A DNA stretch of 64,000 nucleotides, taken from NCBI GenBank assembly GCA_018267215.1, contig JAFDYX010000020.1:62001-126000 (forward strand), written 5' to 3'. Numbering within the stretch: the stretch's first letter is position 1; the number at the start of each line of letters is the position of its first letter. Below the pieces are notes generated by a model that was not told the origin of the DNA, made no database searches, and saw only the letters and a list, made by a program, of their open reading frames with translations. This DNA comes from Bacteroidota bacterium (GTDB taxonomy: Bacteria > Bacteroidota > Bacteroidia > Cytophagales > Cyclobacteriaceae). Shown here piece after piece: positions 1 through 8,640 of the stretch. The translations under genes were made by a program, and so were the position numbers.

Positions 1-357
1 TAAGTCCTCATAGACAGATGTGTTATAAGCCGGATCAATCAACATCAATATAGATTGCACTGTTTCAGAAAATTCTTCATCAGAAAACGAGTTCTTCTCT
101 GATTCAATCAGCTTAATGAATTGACTGGCCGCATTGAGTTTATGAAAAGAATTTTGTAATGCCAAGTTGATCGCTGTGGTATCAGATTGTAAGGCATCTC
201 GAAATGCGAAGAGATACTCTTTTTCCATCTCGTGCTCATGTAGCGATTCTCTGTAATTCTCAACAGCCAGAGCCGCCAGCACGCCAATAAAAGTAAGCAG
301 CAAGTCTATTGCAATCGAAGAAACTCTTTCGCGGATCAAAGGCTTTCGAGACGACAT
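1..357 (-). CDS. Membrane-anchored protein of unknown function, cut by the left edge
   Basis: The reading frame starts with ATG at 357 and stays open for 119 codons to the first base of the window, so the C-terminus is missing. The N-terminus is basic (MSSRKPLIRERV). One hydrophobic helix follows at about residues 17-33 (DLLLTFIGVLAALAVENY), and the rest is a charged, probably helical region. This layout, a short cytoplasmic tail, one helix ending in a V-x-N-Y/W motif and a periplasmic helical domain, resembles the DUF6090-type proteins common in Bacteroidota. That resemblance is from memory and is not decisive. I cannot name a function. The gene ends upstream of the cupin gene on the same strand and may be downstream of it in one transcript, the gap being only 14 bases. 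Confidence 0.6.
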   Translation of the reverse strand, partial: MSSRKPLIRERVSSIAIDLLLTFIGVLAALAVENYRESLHEHEMEKEYLFAFRDALQSDTTAINLALQNSFHKLNAASQFIKLIESEKNSFSDEEFSETVQSILMLIDPAYNTSVYEDL

Positions 358-371
358 GTACTAATCAGCTT

Positions 372-728
372 CTATTTTTTCTTGTATTCAATAATCTGAG
401 CTTTGGCCACTCCCTTTCCACTATTGATAACTGTGTGCGTTTCCGCTTCAGACCAAAAAGTTGTTCCGGCTGGTTGTTTTTGGGTAAATGTTTTTCCGTT
501 GGGAAGCGTAACGGTTACGGTGGCCTCCGTTAACAGGATGGTGAGATGAGCCGGATGGGTGTGCATTCCCAAGCCGCAGATGTCTTTGTTAGGCTGACTT
601 TCAAATTCCGTAACTTTTACTTTTTCATTGTTCAGTATGACTTTGCCAAGTGAGTGAGATGTTGGATTGGCCTGACCGTAAACTGTTACCGTAAGGAGAG
701 CAAATAGGAATACCAAAATTGTTTTCAT
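372..728 (-). CDS. Small secreted cupin-fold protein
   Basis: The product has 118 residues. The N-terminus is a signal peptide (MKTILVFLFALLTVTVYGQA, cleavage near residue 19). The rest fits a single-domain cupin. Motif 1 is seen as GMHTHPAHLTIL, with histidines that could bind a metal, and motif 2 as the W-S-E-A-E-T-H stretch near residue 95, with one more histidine. The protein would act in the periplasm or outside the cell. Small cupins of this kind are often annotated as 'cupin domain protein' with no known substrate; I do not assign one. The gene is probably transcribed on its own or together with the partial gene at 1-357. Upstream lies 190 bases of AT-rich sequence up to the stop of the DUF2931-like gene, enough for a promoter. 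Confidence 0.7.
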   Translation of the reverse strand: MKTILVFLFALLTVTVYGQANPTSHSLGKVILNNEKVKVTEFESQPNKDICGLGMHTHPAHLTILLTEATVTVTLPNGKTFTQKQPAGTTFWSEAETHTVINSGKGVAKAQIIEYKKK

Positions 729-918
729 TGATATGTTGTTAAAAATGTACGCCTTGTTTTTAAGAAAGAATTAATATTTTTTTTTAATGATTAACGCTCT
801 CCCAAGTTTACACCTATAAGTTTAATTCCACAAACTGTTAGTTCACTAAAAAATCAGATGCTGGATATGCTACCAACGTTTTATTAGCAGGTGATTGATG
901 ATTGGACAAAATTATTTT

Positions 919-1932
919 TTACCATTCATAAGTAGATGCCTCGCATTTCTTTAAAGCAACTGCACCAAACTGATTTTTAAGAACCAGCGATACCTCGTAA
1001 ACAGTGGTGGATACTATTTCTGTGTGCAGTGTGAGCGGAGCATGGGGATGTTCGCTGTTTAGTTTTTTAAAGGCATCAAAAATTTCTGCTTCATCAAAAT
1101 TAATTTCTGTTCCCAGCTCTTTTCCGGATTTACTTTTCCAATGCCATAAAATCCGTTTAGGTATTGTTTGATGAACGCTCCACTTATTGGCTGCAGGCTG
1201 GGCGAGGCGGTATTCACCAGAACCATCAAAGTAACTGATCAGCGCATCAGAAGTTTGAGCTTCCACATTATTGGTAACTGACAATGAATACTTCTTCCGG
1301 TAGTCGTCATCATATTTCCCTTTCCAACCGAGTGGGATGCTGGCTATCTTCATTTCGCTGGAGTCGAGCGCGCTGTGAAGTGCCGTGGCGATATAATCTT
1401 CTCTCGAGGTATTTAATCCCCCCGAAAATTTTTTCCAGTCATAGTCCACAGCATCAGCTTTAAAAAAACCAACTTCGGTAGTTATTTGGCCGGCCTTAAT
1501 CCAGACGGATACATTTCCACCGGGCGCACAACCAACAACAATATGGTATAACCCATCTGCATTAGCGTTGGTAAAATCTTCTTTCATGATTTTGGCAAGT
1601 GCCTCTGTAGGCAACGGAAAATTGCCTTGGTAAAATTTATTTTCGATGTATGAAAACCAAAGTAGCTGCAATGATGCCGGCAATGGTTTCTGCTCTGGCC
1701 CTACCAGTTCTGTCGGGCCTGTTGAGCCCCAGCCATTGGGGCCACAATGACCCTGTGGAATGCGCACTATGGTTTGACCTGGCAATACAAATTGCCCCGC
1801 AACAATTTCCATTGGGTACAGGTTGATCTGGCATGTGGTGGGGTACCACTCATATTTCTGGCTCATCAGATTATTACAGCTAAAGGTGAGGAAAGAAAAA
1901 GCCATGTATAAAATTTTGATTTTAAATTTCAT
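919..1932 (-). CDS. DUF2931-like lipoprotein
   Basis: The product has 337 residues. It starts with a basic, hydrophobic signal ending in a lipobox-like FLTFSC (cysteine at residue 19), so it is probably a lipoprotein. The following text, YEWYPTTCQ...YPMEIVAGQFVLP, then LPASLQLLWFSYIENKFYQGNFPLP, is what I recall of the DUF2931 family (an opening YxW plus a 'P.EI..G.F' phrase, then a 'L.W.S..E.KFY.G.F.LP' phrase). A further domain at about residues 160-330 has no motif I recognise. The function of DUF2931 is not known. The gene stands alone, with 74 bases to the small membrane-protein gene upstream. A start at 1932 is supported by the signal peptide beginning at the first residue. Confidence 0.65.
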   Translation of the reverse strand: MKFKIKILYMAFSFLTFSCNNLMSQKYEWYPTTCQINLYPMEIVAGQFVLPGQTIVRIPQGHCGPNGWGSTGPTELVGPEQKPLPASLQLLWFSYIENKFYQGNFPLPTEALAKIMKEDFTNANADGLYHIVVGCAPGGNVSVWIKAGQITTEVGFFKADAVDYDWKKFSGGLNTSREDYIATALHSALDSSEMKIASIPLGWKGKYDDDYRKKYSLSVTNNVEAQTSDALISYFDGSGEYRLAQPAANKWSVHQTIPKRILWHWKSKSGKELGTEINFDEAEIFDAFKKLNSEHPHAPLTLHTEIVSTTVYEVSLVLKNQFGAVALKKCEASTYEW

Positions 1933-2006
1933 CCGGTATTTATTTTTCTAATGGATAAACAAATATTTTTTCACTTGAGCAGCAGACCCAGCGTTTGAGG
2001 ATGTAA

Positions 2007-2369
2007 TTATTTAAAGAACTTCAACACTTCCTCTTGTCTGATTTTTGATTTTACGGAGTGCTTCACTGACTCTTCAATCTCGTGGCGATCATTTTCCGGA
2101 TAGGCGTGTGCAAAATAGTTGCCGGCAGCTTCAGGAATTTGTTCGTTGACTTGTTTCAGGTGCAATTGAAATTTATAATCGCTATGAGCCTTCTCATGCG
2201 CATCCAACATTTTTTTGTAAGCTGCTCTCTCCATCGGGTCTTCCATCATTTGCACATGGTTAGGTGTATATTCTTTTCCATTCTTTGCTGTATAAACCGG
2301 TGGCTGTATGGGTGGCGTGCATAACAAGGCGCACAACATAAAAGCAAACAAGTAAAAAAACAGGATCAC
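2007..2369 (-). CDS. Small membrane-anchored protein, translationally coupled to the M13 peptidase gene
   Basis: I place the start at the GTG at 2369, which overlaps the TGA stop of the upstream peptidase gene as GTGA, a common arrangement for coupled genes. This gives 120 residues; the first ATG is at 2339 and a longer frame runs back to 2477 inside the peptidase gene. The product has one N-terminal hydrophobic segment (ILFFYLFAFMLCALLC) and then a charged, helical region rich in H, E and K (residues 35-120) with the phrase EKAHSDYKFQLHLKQVNEQ. It carries no recognised motif. It may be a membrane partner or maturation factor of the peptidase, but only the position suggests this. Confidence 0.55.
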   Translation of the reverse strand: MILFFYLFAFMLCALLCTPPIQPPVYTAKNGKEYTPNHVQMMEDPMERAAYKKMLDAHEKAHSDYKFQLHLKQVNEQIPEAAGNYFAHAYPENDRHEIEESVKHSVKSKIRQEEVLKFFK

Positions 2370-4390
2370 CAAATATGGATCCGATCCGAATCTTTTAAAT
2401 ACATTTTTTCTGATGGTTGAATATGGAAGGCATCGTAAAAATGAGTAGAGTTCATGAGCGGCCCATTCACGCGCCACATGGGTGTGGAGTGGGGGTTATT
2501 ATTGATCCATAGGCGCATGAATTCATCTTTCATTTTCACACGCCAGATTTTGGCAACAGAAAGAAAGAAGCGCTGATCGGCTGTGTATCCGCCAAGTGTG
2601 CCGTTATCTTTTCCTTGCTGTGTCATTTTAAAGGCATCGTATGCTATGGCTACTCCGCCAATATCTGCCGTGTTTTCCCCTACTGTCATCGCGCCTTTGA
2701 TGTGCACGGTATCTAATACAGTGAAAGAGTTGTAAAGATTAATGACTTGCTGCGTTTTGGCTTTAAACTTGGCATAGTCCTGTTTCGTCCACCAGTTAGA
2801 AACATTTCCATCTTTATCAAACTGCGCACCCTGGTCATCGAAGGCGTGAGTCATTTCATGGCCTATCACCATGCCAATGCCCCCATAGTTAAGGGCATCA
2901 TCGGCCGCATCATCGAAATAAGGTGTTTGTAAAATACCTGCAGGAAAAACAATTTCGTTGGCGGAGGGATTATAGTAGGCCGTAACGGTAGAGGGTGTAG
3001 TAAACCACTCTGTCCGGTCAACTTGCTTGTTGAGTTTTACCAGATTGAACTGAAAATTATTGGCCGCTGTGGCTACTGTGTTCTCAAAATATTTATCGTG
3101 CGCGATGTTTACATTTCCGTAATCTCGCCATTTGTCGGGGTATCCGATTTTCTTTGTGATGGCAAATAATTTTTCTTTCGCTTTTTGTTTGGTGCTGTCG
3201 CTCATCCAATCGAGCTTGTTAATTCTTGCCTCGAATGCTTTTTGCAAATTGTTGACAAGTTCCTGCATCCGTCTTTTGGCGTCTTCCGAAAAATATCTCT
3301 TCACATACAATTGCCCTAACGCTTCGCCTAAAGAATTATCCACTGCACTGGCCATGATTTCACCGCGCGTTTTTTGTACGGCCTGGCCGGATACTACTTT
3401 GTTATAGGCAAAGGCTGCATCCACAAAAGGCTTGCTGAGCACGGAGCTGTAATTGTTTAATGTTTGTGCTTTCAGGTATATTTTCCAATTGCTGATCGGC
3501 ACGGACTTTATCAGCCCATTCAGTTTGGCATAGTACGCTGGCTGCGATACGTCTATTGAATCTGTTTTAGCGCCCAGGTTATCCAGTAAAGTTATCCAAC
3601 CTATGTTGGGCTCTTGCTGGGCAAGCTTTGCCACGGCTATCTTGTTATAATTCGCGTTAATGTCGCGCAGTTCTACATTCGTTCTGTGCGCAGCAGCTAA
3701 TTGTTTTTCGAGATCATAAACAATGCTTGCGTTTTTATCTGCCATGGCCGCGCCCGTTCCGGTGAGTGCAAATAAAGCGGAGAGATATTTTTTATACGCT
3801 TTTTGTACGGCAATAGTTTGTGGATCGGTTTTGAAATAATAATCTCTTTCGGGCAAGCCAAGTCCCGCCTGGGCAACATGGGCTATGTTCATGTTGCTGT
3901 TTTTGTTATCAGGGCTTACATAAAATAAAACAATAGAAGTATTGTAGTTTTTTGCTTGATCGGCTACAAACTTCATACAGGAAGAAATATCTGTGATGTT
4001 TTCTATGGTCTGAAGCACCGGCTTGATCGGATCATAACTGCGTTTGTTGATTGTAACCGTATCCATACCCGAGGCATAAAAATCTCCGATCTTTTGCTCA
4101 ATACTTCCTGGTGCAGAAGTTGCGTTGGAAACACTGTCGAGTATATTTTGCAACCTGATTCGCTGCGGGTAGTTCATAAACATGTAGGCGCCCACCCCGG
4201 CTTGCGAAGGAGGTATCTGTGCCGTATCGTGCCATATTTTATTGGCATAGAGAAAGAAATTGTCTCCGGGCTTCAGCGTAGAGTCAACTCCTTTTATGGC
4301 AGCAAAAGGGTTGTCAGGTTTTTTTTCTTTCCGGGTATTGCAGGCTACTACCAAAGAAGTTATGGCCAAAACAAAAAGTAATTTTTTCAT
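2366..4390 (-). CDS. pepO: M13 family (neprilysin/PepO-like) zinc metallopeptidase lipoprotein
   Basis: The product has 674 residues, the usual length for M13 endopeptidases. The N-terminus is a lipoprotein signal (LAITSLVVACNTRK, cysteine at 17), so the enzyme sits in the cell envelope facing the periplasm or outside. The zinc site is complete: HEMTH at residues 511-515 followed by AFDDQGAQFD, and the third ligand E572 in GENTADIGG. The C-terminus reads MYLKDSDRIHIW; a final aromatic residue is typical of the family. The upstream half is the helical M13 N-terminal domain. M13 enzymes cut short peptides. The gene is first of a two-gene unit with the small membrane protein, and is divergent from the serine hydrolase at 4565, with 174 bases between them. 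Confidence 0.93.
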   Translation of the reverse strand: MKKLLFVLAITSLVVACNTRKEKKPDNPFAAIKGVDSTLKPGDNFFLYANKIWHDTAQIPPSQAGVGAYMFMNYPQRIRLQNILDSVSNATSAPGSIEQKIGDFYASGMDTVTINKRSYDPIKPVLQTIENITDISSCMKFVADQAKNYNTSIVLFYVSPDNKNSNMNIAHVAQAGLGLPERDYYFKTDPQTIAVQKAYKKYLSALFALTGTGAAMADKNASIVYDLEKQLAAAHRTNVELRDINANYNKIAVAKLAQQEPNIGWITLLDNLGAKTDSIDVSQPAYYAKLNGLIKSVPISNWKIYLKAQTLNNYSSVLSKPFVDAAFAYNKVVSGQAVQKTRGEIMASAVDNSLGEALGQLYVKRYFSEDAKRRMQELVNNLQKAFEARINKLDWMSDSTKQKAKEKLFAITKKIGYPDKWRDYGNVNIAHDKYFENTVATAANNFQFNLVKLNKQVDRTEWFTTPSTVTAYYNPSANEIVFPAGILQTPYFDDAADDALNYGGIGMVIGHEMTHAFDDQGAQFDKDGNVSNWWTKQDYAKFKAKTQQVINLYNSFTVLDTVHIKGAMTVGENTADIGGVAIAYDAFKMTQQGKDNGTLGGYTADQRFFLSVAKIWRVKMKDEFMRLWINNNPHSTPMWRVNGPLMNSTHFYDAFHIQPSEKMYLKDSDRIHIW

Positions 4391-4564
4391 ATTTCTATTC
4401 TGTTGTGTGTTTATAGTTATGGTACCTGTATCATCTTTAAGAACTGAACCTCTTTCCTAAAAGCCGGGAGCACAAGCGTCTCTCAAAAAAATATTCAGCC
4501 CGAAGCCTGATTCATTGCAAACGAAAGCTAAATTGCCAATCCAATTTCAAAAATACACCAAAGA

Positions 4565-5824
4565 ATGATTGGCCGGATAAAACAATTGATAAGTTTAATG
4601 ATAGCCGGATGGGCGGTCATGTCATGCTCTCACCATTTGGTAGAAAACCAATCGTTGGTGGAAAACCTGATGAAGAAGCATCCGCGAAAATTCGGTAAAC
4701 TCATAAAAGACAAAGACACACTCGAAATCCAGATCATTTACACGCAGATCAACCGCGATTCGCTGAACCGCCCCAACTTTAAATCGTTTTATTTCCATGT
4801 TGACTCCACCCGTTATTTTTATCCGGCCAGCACGGTGAAGCTGCCGCAGGTGCTTTTGTCATTCGAAAAACTAAATCGGCTGCACGTACACGGGCTAAGC
4901 GAATTTACCACCATGCTGAGTGACAGCGTGTATGCAGGCCAAGAGTCTGTGCGGAAAGATACCTCTTCCGAGAACGGACTTCCTTCCATTGCCCACTATG
5001 CTAAAAAAATATTGATCGTCAGCGACAACGATGCCTTCAACCGGCTGTACGAATTTGTGGGCCAACGAGAAACTAACGATCAGTTGAAAAAGAAAGGATA
5101 TAACATGCGTGTACTTCACCGCCTGGAGCGGCCGCTGACCATAGACCAGAACCGGCACACAGAGGCCATTCGCTTTGTGCGAAACGATTCGCTCATCTAT
5201 TCACAGCCCATGCTTGTCAATACAGACTCCATTAAACCCAGAAGACGTGTACTGAAAGGAATTGGTTATGAAAAAAATGGAAAGATCATCCATCAACCGT
5301 TTGATTTTACTTACAAAAATCTTTATCCGATGCAAGACCAGCAACTGTTGCTGAAGGCAGTTTTGTTTCCCGATGCCGTAGCGGAAAGATATCGCTTTCA
5401 TATTACCGAAAGCCAGCGCAAGTTTGTGATGAAGTATATGTCGCAGTGGCCGCACGAAACCAGCTATCCGGCTTATAAAAAAGACAAAATTTATACCGAT
5501 TCCTTCTGCAAGTTTTTAATGTATGGCAACGGCAAAAAACCGGCTCCGTCAAACATCCGTATTTTTAATAAGGTAGGCGATGCCTACGGTTATATTATGG
5601 ACAACGCTTACATTGTTGACTTTAAAAACAACATAGAGTTTATGCTTTCGGCTGTGATCAACACCAACACCGATGCTGTTTATAACGATGGAAAATATGA
5701 AATAGAAAAAATCGGTTATCCATTTCTGCGAGACCTCGGAAAGACCATTTACAAATATGAATTGAAACGCAAACGCAGCCATCGGCCGGATCTTTCCGCT
5801 TTCCGGCTGACCTACGATCAGTAA
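4565..5824 (+). CDS. Serine hydrolase lipoprotein of class A beta-lactamase fold
   Basis: The product has 419 residues with a lipoprotein signal (AGWAVMSCSHH, cysteine at 21). The three landmarks of the class A beta-lactamase/transpeptidase fold are visible: S89-T-V-K92 (SxxK, active serine and general base), S153-D-N155 (SDN motif) and K336-V-G338 in the place of KTG. It is longer than true beta-lactamases (about 290 residues), with extra segments between SDN and KVG, and the KTG threonine is replaced. Its neighbours, a DUF1611 protein and a dipeptide epimerase, suggest a job in cell-wall peptide processing rather than antibiotic resistance. The gap to the next gene is 54 bases, so co-transcription is likely. 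Confidence 0.8.
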   Translation: MIGRIKQLISLMIAGWAVMSCSHHLVENQSLVENLMKKHPRKFGKLIKDKDTLEIQIIYTQINRDSLNRPNFKSFYFHVDSTRYFYPASTVKLPQVLLSFEKLNRLHVHGLSEFTTMLSDSVYAGQESVRKDTSSENGLPSIAHYAKKILIVSDNDAFNRLYEFVGQRETNDQLKKKGYNMRVLHRLERPLTIDQNRHTEAIRFVRNDSLIYSQPMLVNTDSIKPRRRVLKGIGYEKNGKIIHQPFDFTYKNLYPMQDQQLLLKAVLFPDAVAERYRFHITESQRKFVMKYMSQWPHETSYPAYKKDKIYTDSFCKFLMYGNGKKPAPSNIRIFNKVGDAYGYIMDNAYIVDFKNNIEFMLSAVINTNTDAVYNDGKYEIEKIGYPFLRDLGKTIYKYELKRKRSHRPDLSAFRLTYDQ

Positions 5825-5878
5825 TTGCTTGTGTGTTAAAAAACTTTCAGCGAATTTTCAACATCAAAAATACTATCC

Positions 5879-6946
5879 ATGCCAAAAGACAATGCGATCA
5901 TCATTACAGCCGGCTACCTCAGTACCGAGCACGGCAAAACAGCCCACGGTTTAATTCGCGGCACAGAACGGTTTAACATTTTGGGTGTGATAGACAAAAA
6001 ACATCCCGGCAAAGATGCGGGCGAAGTATTGGATGGAAAGAAAAGAAATATTCCGGTTTATGCATCGCTGAAAGATTTTGCAGCCAAGTCGAAGAAAAAA
6101 GCGAAGTACTGCATCATCGGTGTAGCCACCAAAGGAGGGGTGTTGCCCAAAGAATTTCAGGCCATGCTGCGCGAGGCAATCGGCAGCGGTTACGGCATAG
6201 TCAATGGCTTGCACGATTACGTTTCAGATCACCCCGATTTGATGGCGCTGGCTAAAAAGAAAAAGGTGAAGGTGATAGATGTGCGCAAGCCTAAGAAATT
6301 TAAAGACCTGCATTTTTGGTCGGGCGATATCAGCAAAGTAAAATGCCCGAAGATAGCTGTGCTGGGTACAGACTGCGCACTGGGCAAACGCACCACCACT
6401 CGTTTTTTGATGCAAGCCATGCGGGCGGCAGGCTATAAAGCAGAGATGATTTACACAGGGCAAACCGGCTGGATGCAGGGGGCGAAGTATGGTTTTATTT
6501 TCGACAGCACACTCAACGATTTTATTTCGGGCGAGATGGAGCACGCCATTGTACAATGCTGGCGCGAGGCCAAGCCCGATATTATTTTCATTGAAGGCCA
6601 GTCAAGTTTGCGAAATCCCAGCGGCCCTGCCGGTGCCGAATGGATTGTGAGCGCAGCCGCAGATGCAGCCGTGCTGCAACACAACCCACCGCGCAAAAAA
6701 TACAAAGGACTGGAGTCGTATAAAGACAACATCCCCGAGGTGAAGGACGAGATCGAGTTGATCAAAATCTACGGTGCGCCTACGGCTGCCGTTACCGTCA
6801 ACACCTACAAGATGAAAGAGGAGGAAGCACGCCAGTGGGCGGCAGAAAAAGAGAAGGAACTGCATGTTCCTGTCATCCTTCCGTTGGAAGATGGTGTAGG
6901 GCGCTTGGTGGCGGTGTTTGAAAAGATGATCAGAGTTAGAAAATAG
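5879..6946 (+). CDS. dgcN: DUF1611 family protein, DgcN-like (probable D-glutamate N-acetyltransferase)
   Basis: The product has 355 residues, matching the DUF1611 family. The N-terminal part is a Rossmann-like domain (AIIITAGYLSTEHGKTAHGLIR). The C-terminal part is a P-loop-type domain with GTDCALGKRTTT at residues 163-174, then YTGQTGWMQGAKYG and EGQSSLRNPSGPAG, all diagnostic of DUF1611. Members of this family work with an enolase-superfamily racemase: DgcN acetylates D-glutamate and DgcA racemises N-acetyl-D-glutamate to the L form. In this window the enolase-superfamily gene follows at 7510, which supports that reading. Older annotations link the same pair to murein-peptide recycling. 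The symbol is by family and context; activity on D-glutamate is inferred. Confidence 0.8.
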   Translation: MPKDNAIIITAGYLSTEHGKTAHGLIRGTERFNILGVIDKKHPGKDAGEVLDGKKRNIPVYASLKDFAAKSKKKAKYCIIGVATKGGVLPKEFQAMLREAIGSGYGIVNGLHDYVSDHPDLMALAKKKKVKVIDVRKPKKFKDLHFWSGDISKVKCPKIAVLGTDCALGKRTTTRFLMQAMRAAGYKAEMIYTGQTGWMQGAKYGFIFDSTLNDFISGEMEHAIVQCWREAKPDIIFIEGQSSLRNPSGPAGAEWIVSAAADAAVLQHNPPRKKYKGLESYKDNIPEVKDEIELIKIYGAPTAAVTVNTYKMKEEEARQWAAEKEKELHVPVILPLEDGVGRLVAVFEKMIRVRK

Positions 6947-6996
6947 ATTGTACGCTGAAATGAAAAACAATAAATTCGTTGATAAATAAGCAGGCT

Positions 6997-7218
6997 ATGG
7001 TAGATATTGAAGAAATAAAGAAGCTGAGTGTAGAAGAACGCATATTAATGGTGGAAGAAATTTGGGATAGTATTGCTGAAGACACCATTTATAAATCAAC
7101 AAACCCTATTCAGGAAGAAGAAAAAATGGAAATGCTGAGAAGGCTTCAAGAATTCAAATCAGGAAATAAAAAGACCTACACATGGGAAGAGGTAAAGATG
7201 TATGCCAAAGAACCCTGA
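6997..7218 (+). CDS. Antitoxin of a ParE-type toxin-antitoxin pair (PF09720-like addiction module component)
   Basis: The product has 73 residues from the ATG at 6997 (a TTG six codons upstream is less likely, since the homologous antitoxin at 30883 also begins with M-x-D-I-x-E-I-K). It shows the family pattern: DIEEIKKLSVEERILMVEEIWDSI at the N-terminus and a C-terminal K-x-x-Y-T-W-E-E-V-K motif. Such proteins bind and neutralise the RelE/ParE-fold toxin encoded next to them, and normally repress their own promoter. Its end overlaps the toxin start by 17 bases. The pair sits between dgcN and the epimerase gene, which is unusual and looks like an insertion into an operon. Confidence 0.85.
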   Translation: MVDIEEIKKLSVEERILMVEEIWDSIAEDTIYKSTNPIQEEEKMEMLRRLQEFKSGNKKTYTWEEVKMYAKEP

Positions 7219-7513
7219 TTATTTCATTAATTTTTTGCCGGAAGCCCGTGAAGATGTTCGTGAAATTGTTTTATGGTATAGAAATGAGAAGGAAGGACTG
7301 GAAGATAGATTTTTGTTGAGCCTTCAAGCGGCTATCAACTCGATTGTAATCCATCCGCATCATTATCAGATAACCTTCGATATGATTAGAACCGTTACAT
7401 TGAAACGTTTTCCATATCGGGTTCATTATTTTATAGAAGAAACAGAAGTAAGGGTGCTGGGCATTATTCATGCGAAGAGAAATCCTAAACTAATTCGTAA
7501 ACGAATCAAATGA
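7202..7513 (+). CDS. RelE/ParE-superfamily toxin
   Basis: The product has 103 residues, normal length for the family. The N-terminus (FLPEAREDVREIVLWYRNEKEGLEDRF) and the C-terminal strand phrase (KRFPYRVHYFIEETEVRVLGIIHAKRNP) are the standard ParE/RelE-like signature. ParE-type members poison gyrase and RelE-type members cut mRNA; the sequence alone does not decide between them. It is encoded with the antitoxin just upstream (17-base overlap). Its stop overlaps the start of the epimerase gene as ATGA, so toxin and epimerase translation may be coupled. A clear homologue lies at 30590-30886, sharing the A-x-x-D, W-Y, G-L, H-Y-F-I and H-A-x-R-x-P positions. Confidence 0.87.
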   Translation: MPKNPDYFINFLPEAREDVREIVLWYRNEKEGLEDRFLLSLQAAINSIVIHPHHYQITFDMIRTVTLKRFPYRVHYFIEETEVRVLGIIHAKRNPKLIRKRIK

Positions 7514-8577
7514 AAATAAAATCAATCAAATCCTGGTCTGCCGACTTAGGCAACACCAAACCCTACACCATCGCTTTTAAAACAGTAGATGAAGTGAACA
7601 ATTCATTTGTTGAGATCACACTCGACAACGGTATTACCGGCATTGGCGCAGGTAACCCCAGCGAATATGTAACAGGCGAAAGCTTTGAACAATGCGAGGC
7701 CGCCTTGTCAGAAAACAATATTTCTTTTTTGGTTGGAAGAGATATTCGCGAACTGAACCAGTTAACATTTGAAGTGTGGCAGAAATTTCCTAAAAATCCT
7801 GCTGCCCGTGCTACACTGGATATTGCGCTGTACGATGCGTTTACAAAATTTTTGGGCACACCGCTGGTAAAATTTTTGGGACAAAAAATCCAATCATTGC
7901 CCACCTCTAACACCATCGGCATTAAAAATGTGGAAGAAACCTTGAAAGAAGCACAAGAGTATGGCGAGCGGGGCTTTAAAGTTTTGAAAGTAAAATTGGG
8001 CATAGATTTACAGGAAGACATCGAGCGCATGGTGAAGCTGCGCGAAAAATTCGGTCAAAAATTTGTTATCCGCATAGACGCTAACCAAGGCTATACACCC
8101 GAAAAGACCATAGAGTTTTACAATAAAACAAAGCACCTTAATATTGAATTGATCGAACAGCCGCTGCCTGCCAAAGAGATAGAGGCCACCAAAAAATTGC
8201 CAGATGAAATCCGCAAGATTATCGCTGCCGATGAGTCGCTGCTCACCCCGAAGAGCGCCCTTGAGTTGGTGAAGCCACCTCGTGCCACAGGAATTTTTAA
8301 TATCAAGCTCATGAAATGTGGAGGCATCAGTCAGGCGCTCAAGATTGCCGACATCGGTTTGCAGGAAGGTGTTGAACTTTTCTGGGGCTGCAATGATGAA
8401 AGTATTGTGAGCATCACCGCGGCATTGCACACAGCTTTTGCCTGCGCCAACACCAAATACATTGATTTGGATGGAAGCCTCGACTTGGCACGCGATGTGG
8501 TGAAAGGTGGCTTCATTTTAAAAGAAGGCATCATGTATTGCTCAGATAAACCCGGGCTGGGAGTAGAACGGATTTAG
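7510..8577 (+). CDS. Enolase-superfamily epimerase (L-Ala-D/L-Glu epimerase or DgcA-type N-acetyl-glutamate racemase)
   Basis: The product has 355 residues, a full muconate-lactonising-subgroup enzyme: capping domain (1-125) and beta-barrel domain. All catalytic groups are visible: K160-x-K162 (one base), D190, E216 and D241 (magnesium ligands) and K266 in NIKLMK (the opposite base). A D319-x-D321 motif in YIDLDG is the feature that binds the dipeptide amino group in Ala-Glu epimerases. With the DUF1611 gene upstream the alternative is DgcA, which racemises N-acetyl-D-glutamate. The DxD motif favours a dipeptide and the neighbour favours DgcA, so I leave the symbol empty. The start overlaps the toxin stop by four bases. 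The gene is intact, with no sign of damage from the inserted pair. Confidence 0.85.
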   Translation: MKIKSIKSWSADLGNTKPYTIAFKTVDEVNNSFVEITLDNGITGIGAGNPSEYVTGESFEQCEAALSENNISFLVGRDIRELNQLTFEVWQKFPKNPAARATLDIALYDAFTKFLGTPLVKFLGQKIQSLPTSNTIGIKNVEETLKEAQEYGERGFKVLKVKLGIDLQEDIERMVKLREKFGQKFVIRIDANQGYTPEKTIEFYNKTKHLNIELIEQPLPAKEIEATKKLPDEIRKIIAADESLLTPKSALELVKPPRATGIFNIKLMKCGGISQALKIADIGLQEGVELFWGCNDESIVSITAALHTAFACANTKYIDLDGSLDLARDVVKGGFILKEGIMYCSDKPGLGVERI

Positions 8578-8640
8578 TTGTTCGTTCTTGATGTGACTGA
8601 TTTTTTTATTCGGCAACATTAACTGTCATACGGAAAGTGT

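Noticed and set aside
4565..5824. Reading the serine hydrolase as an antibiotic-resistance beta-lactamase
   Set aside because: It is about 130 residues too long, has KVG instead of KTG, and sits with wall-peptide genes, so resistance is not supported.
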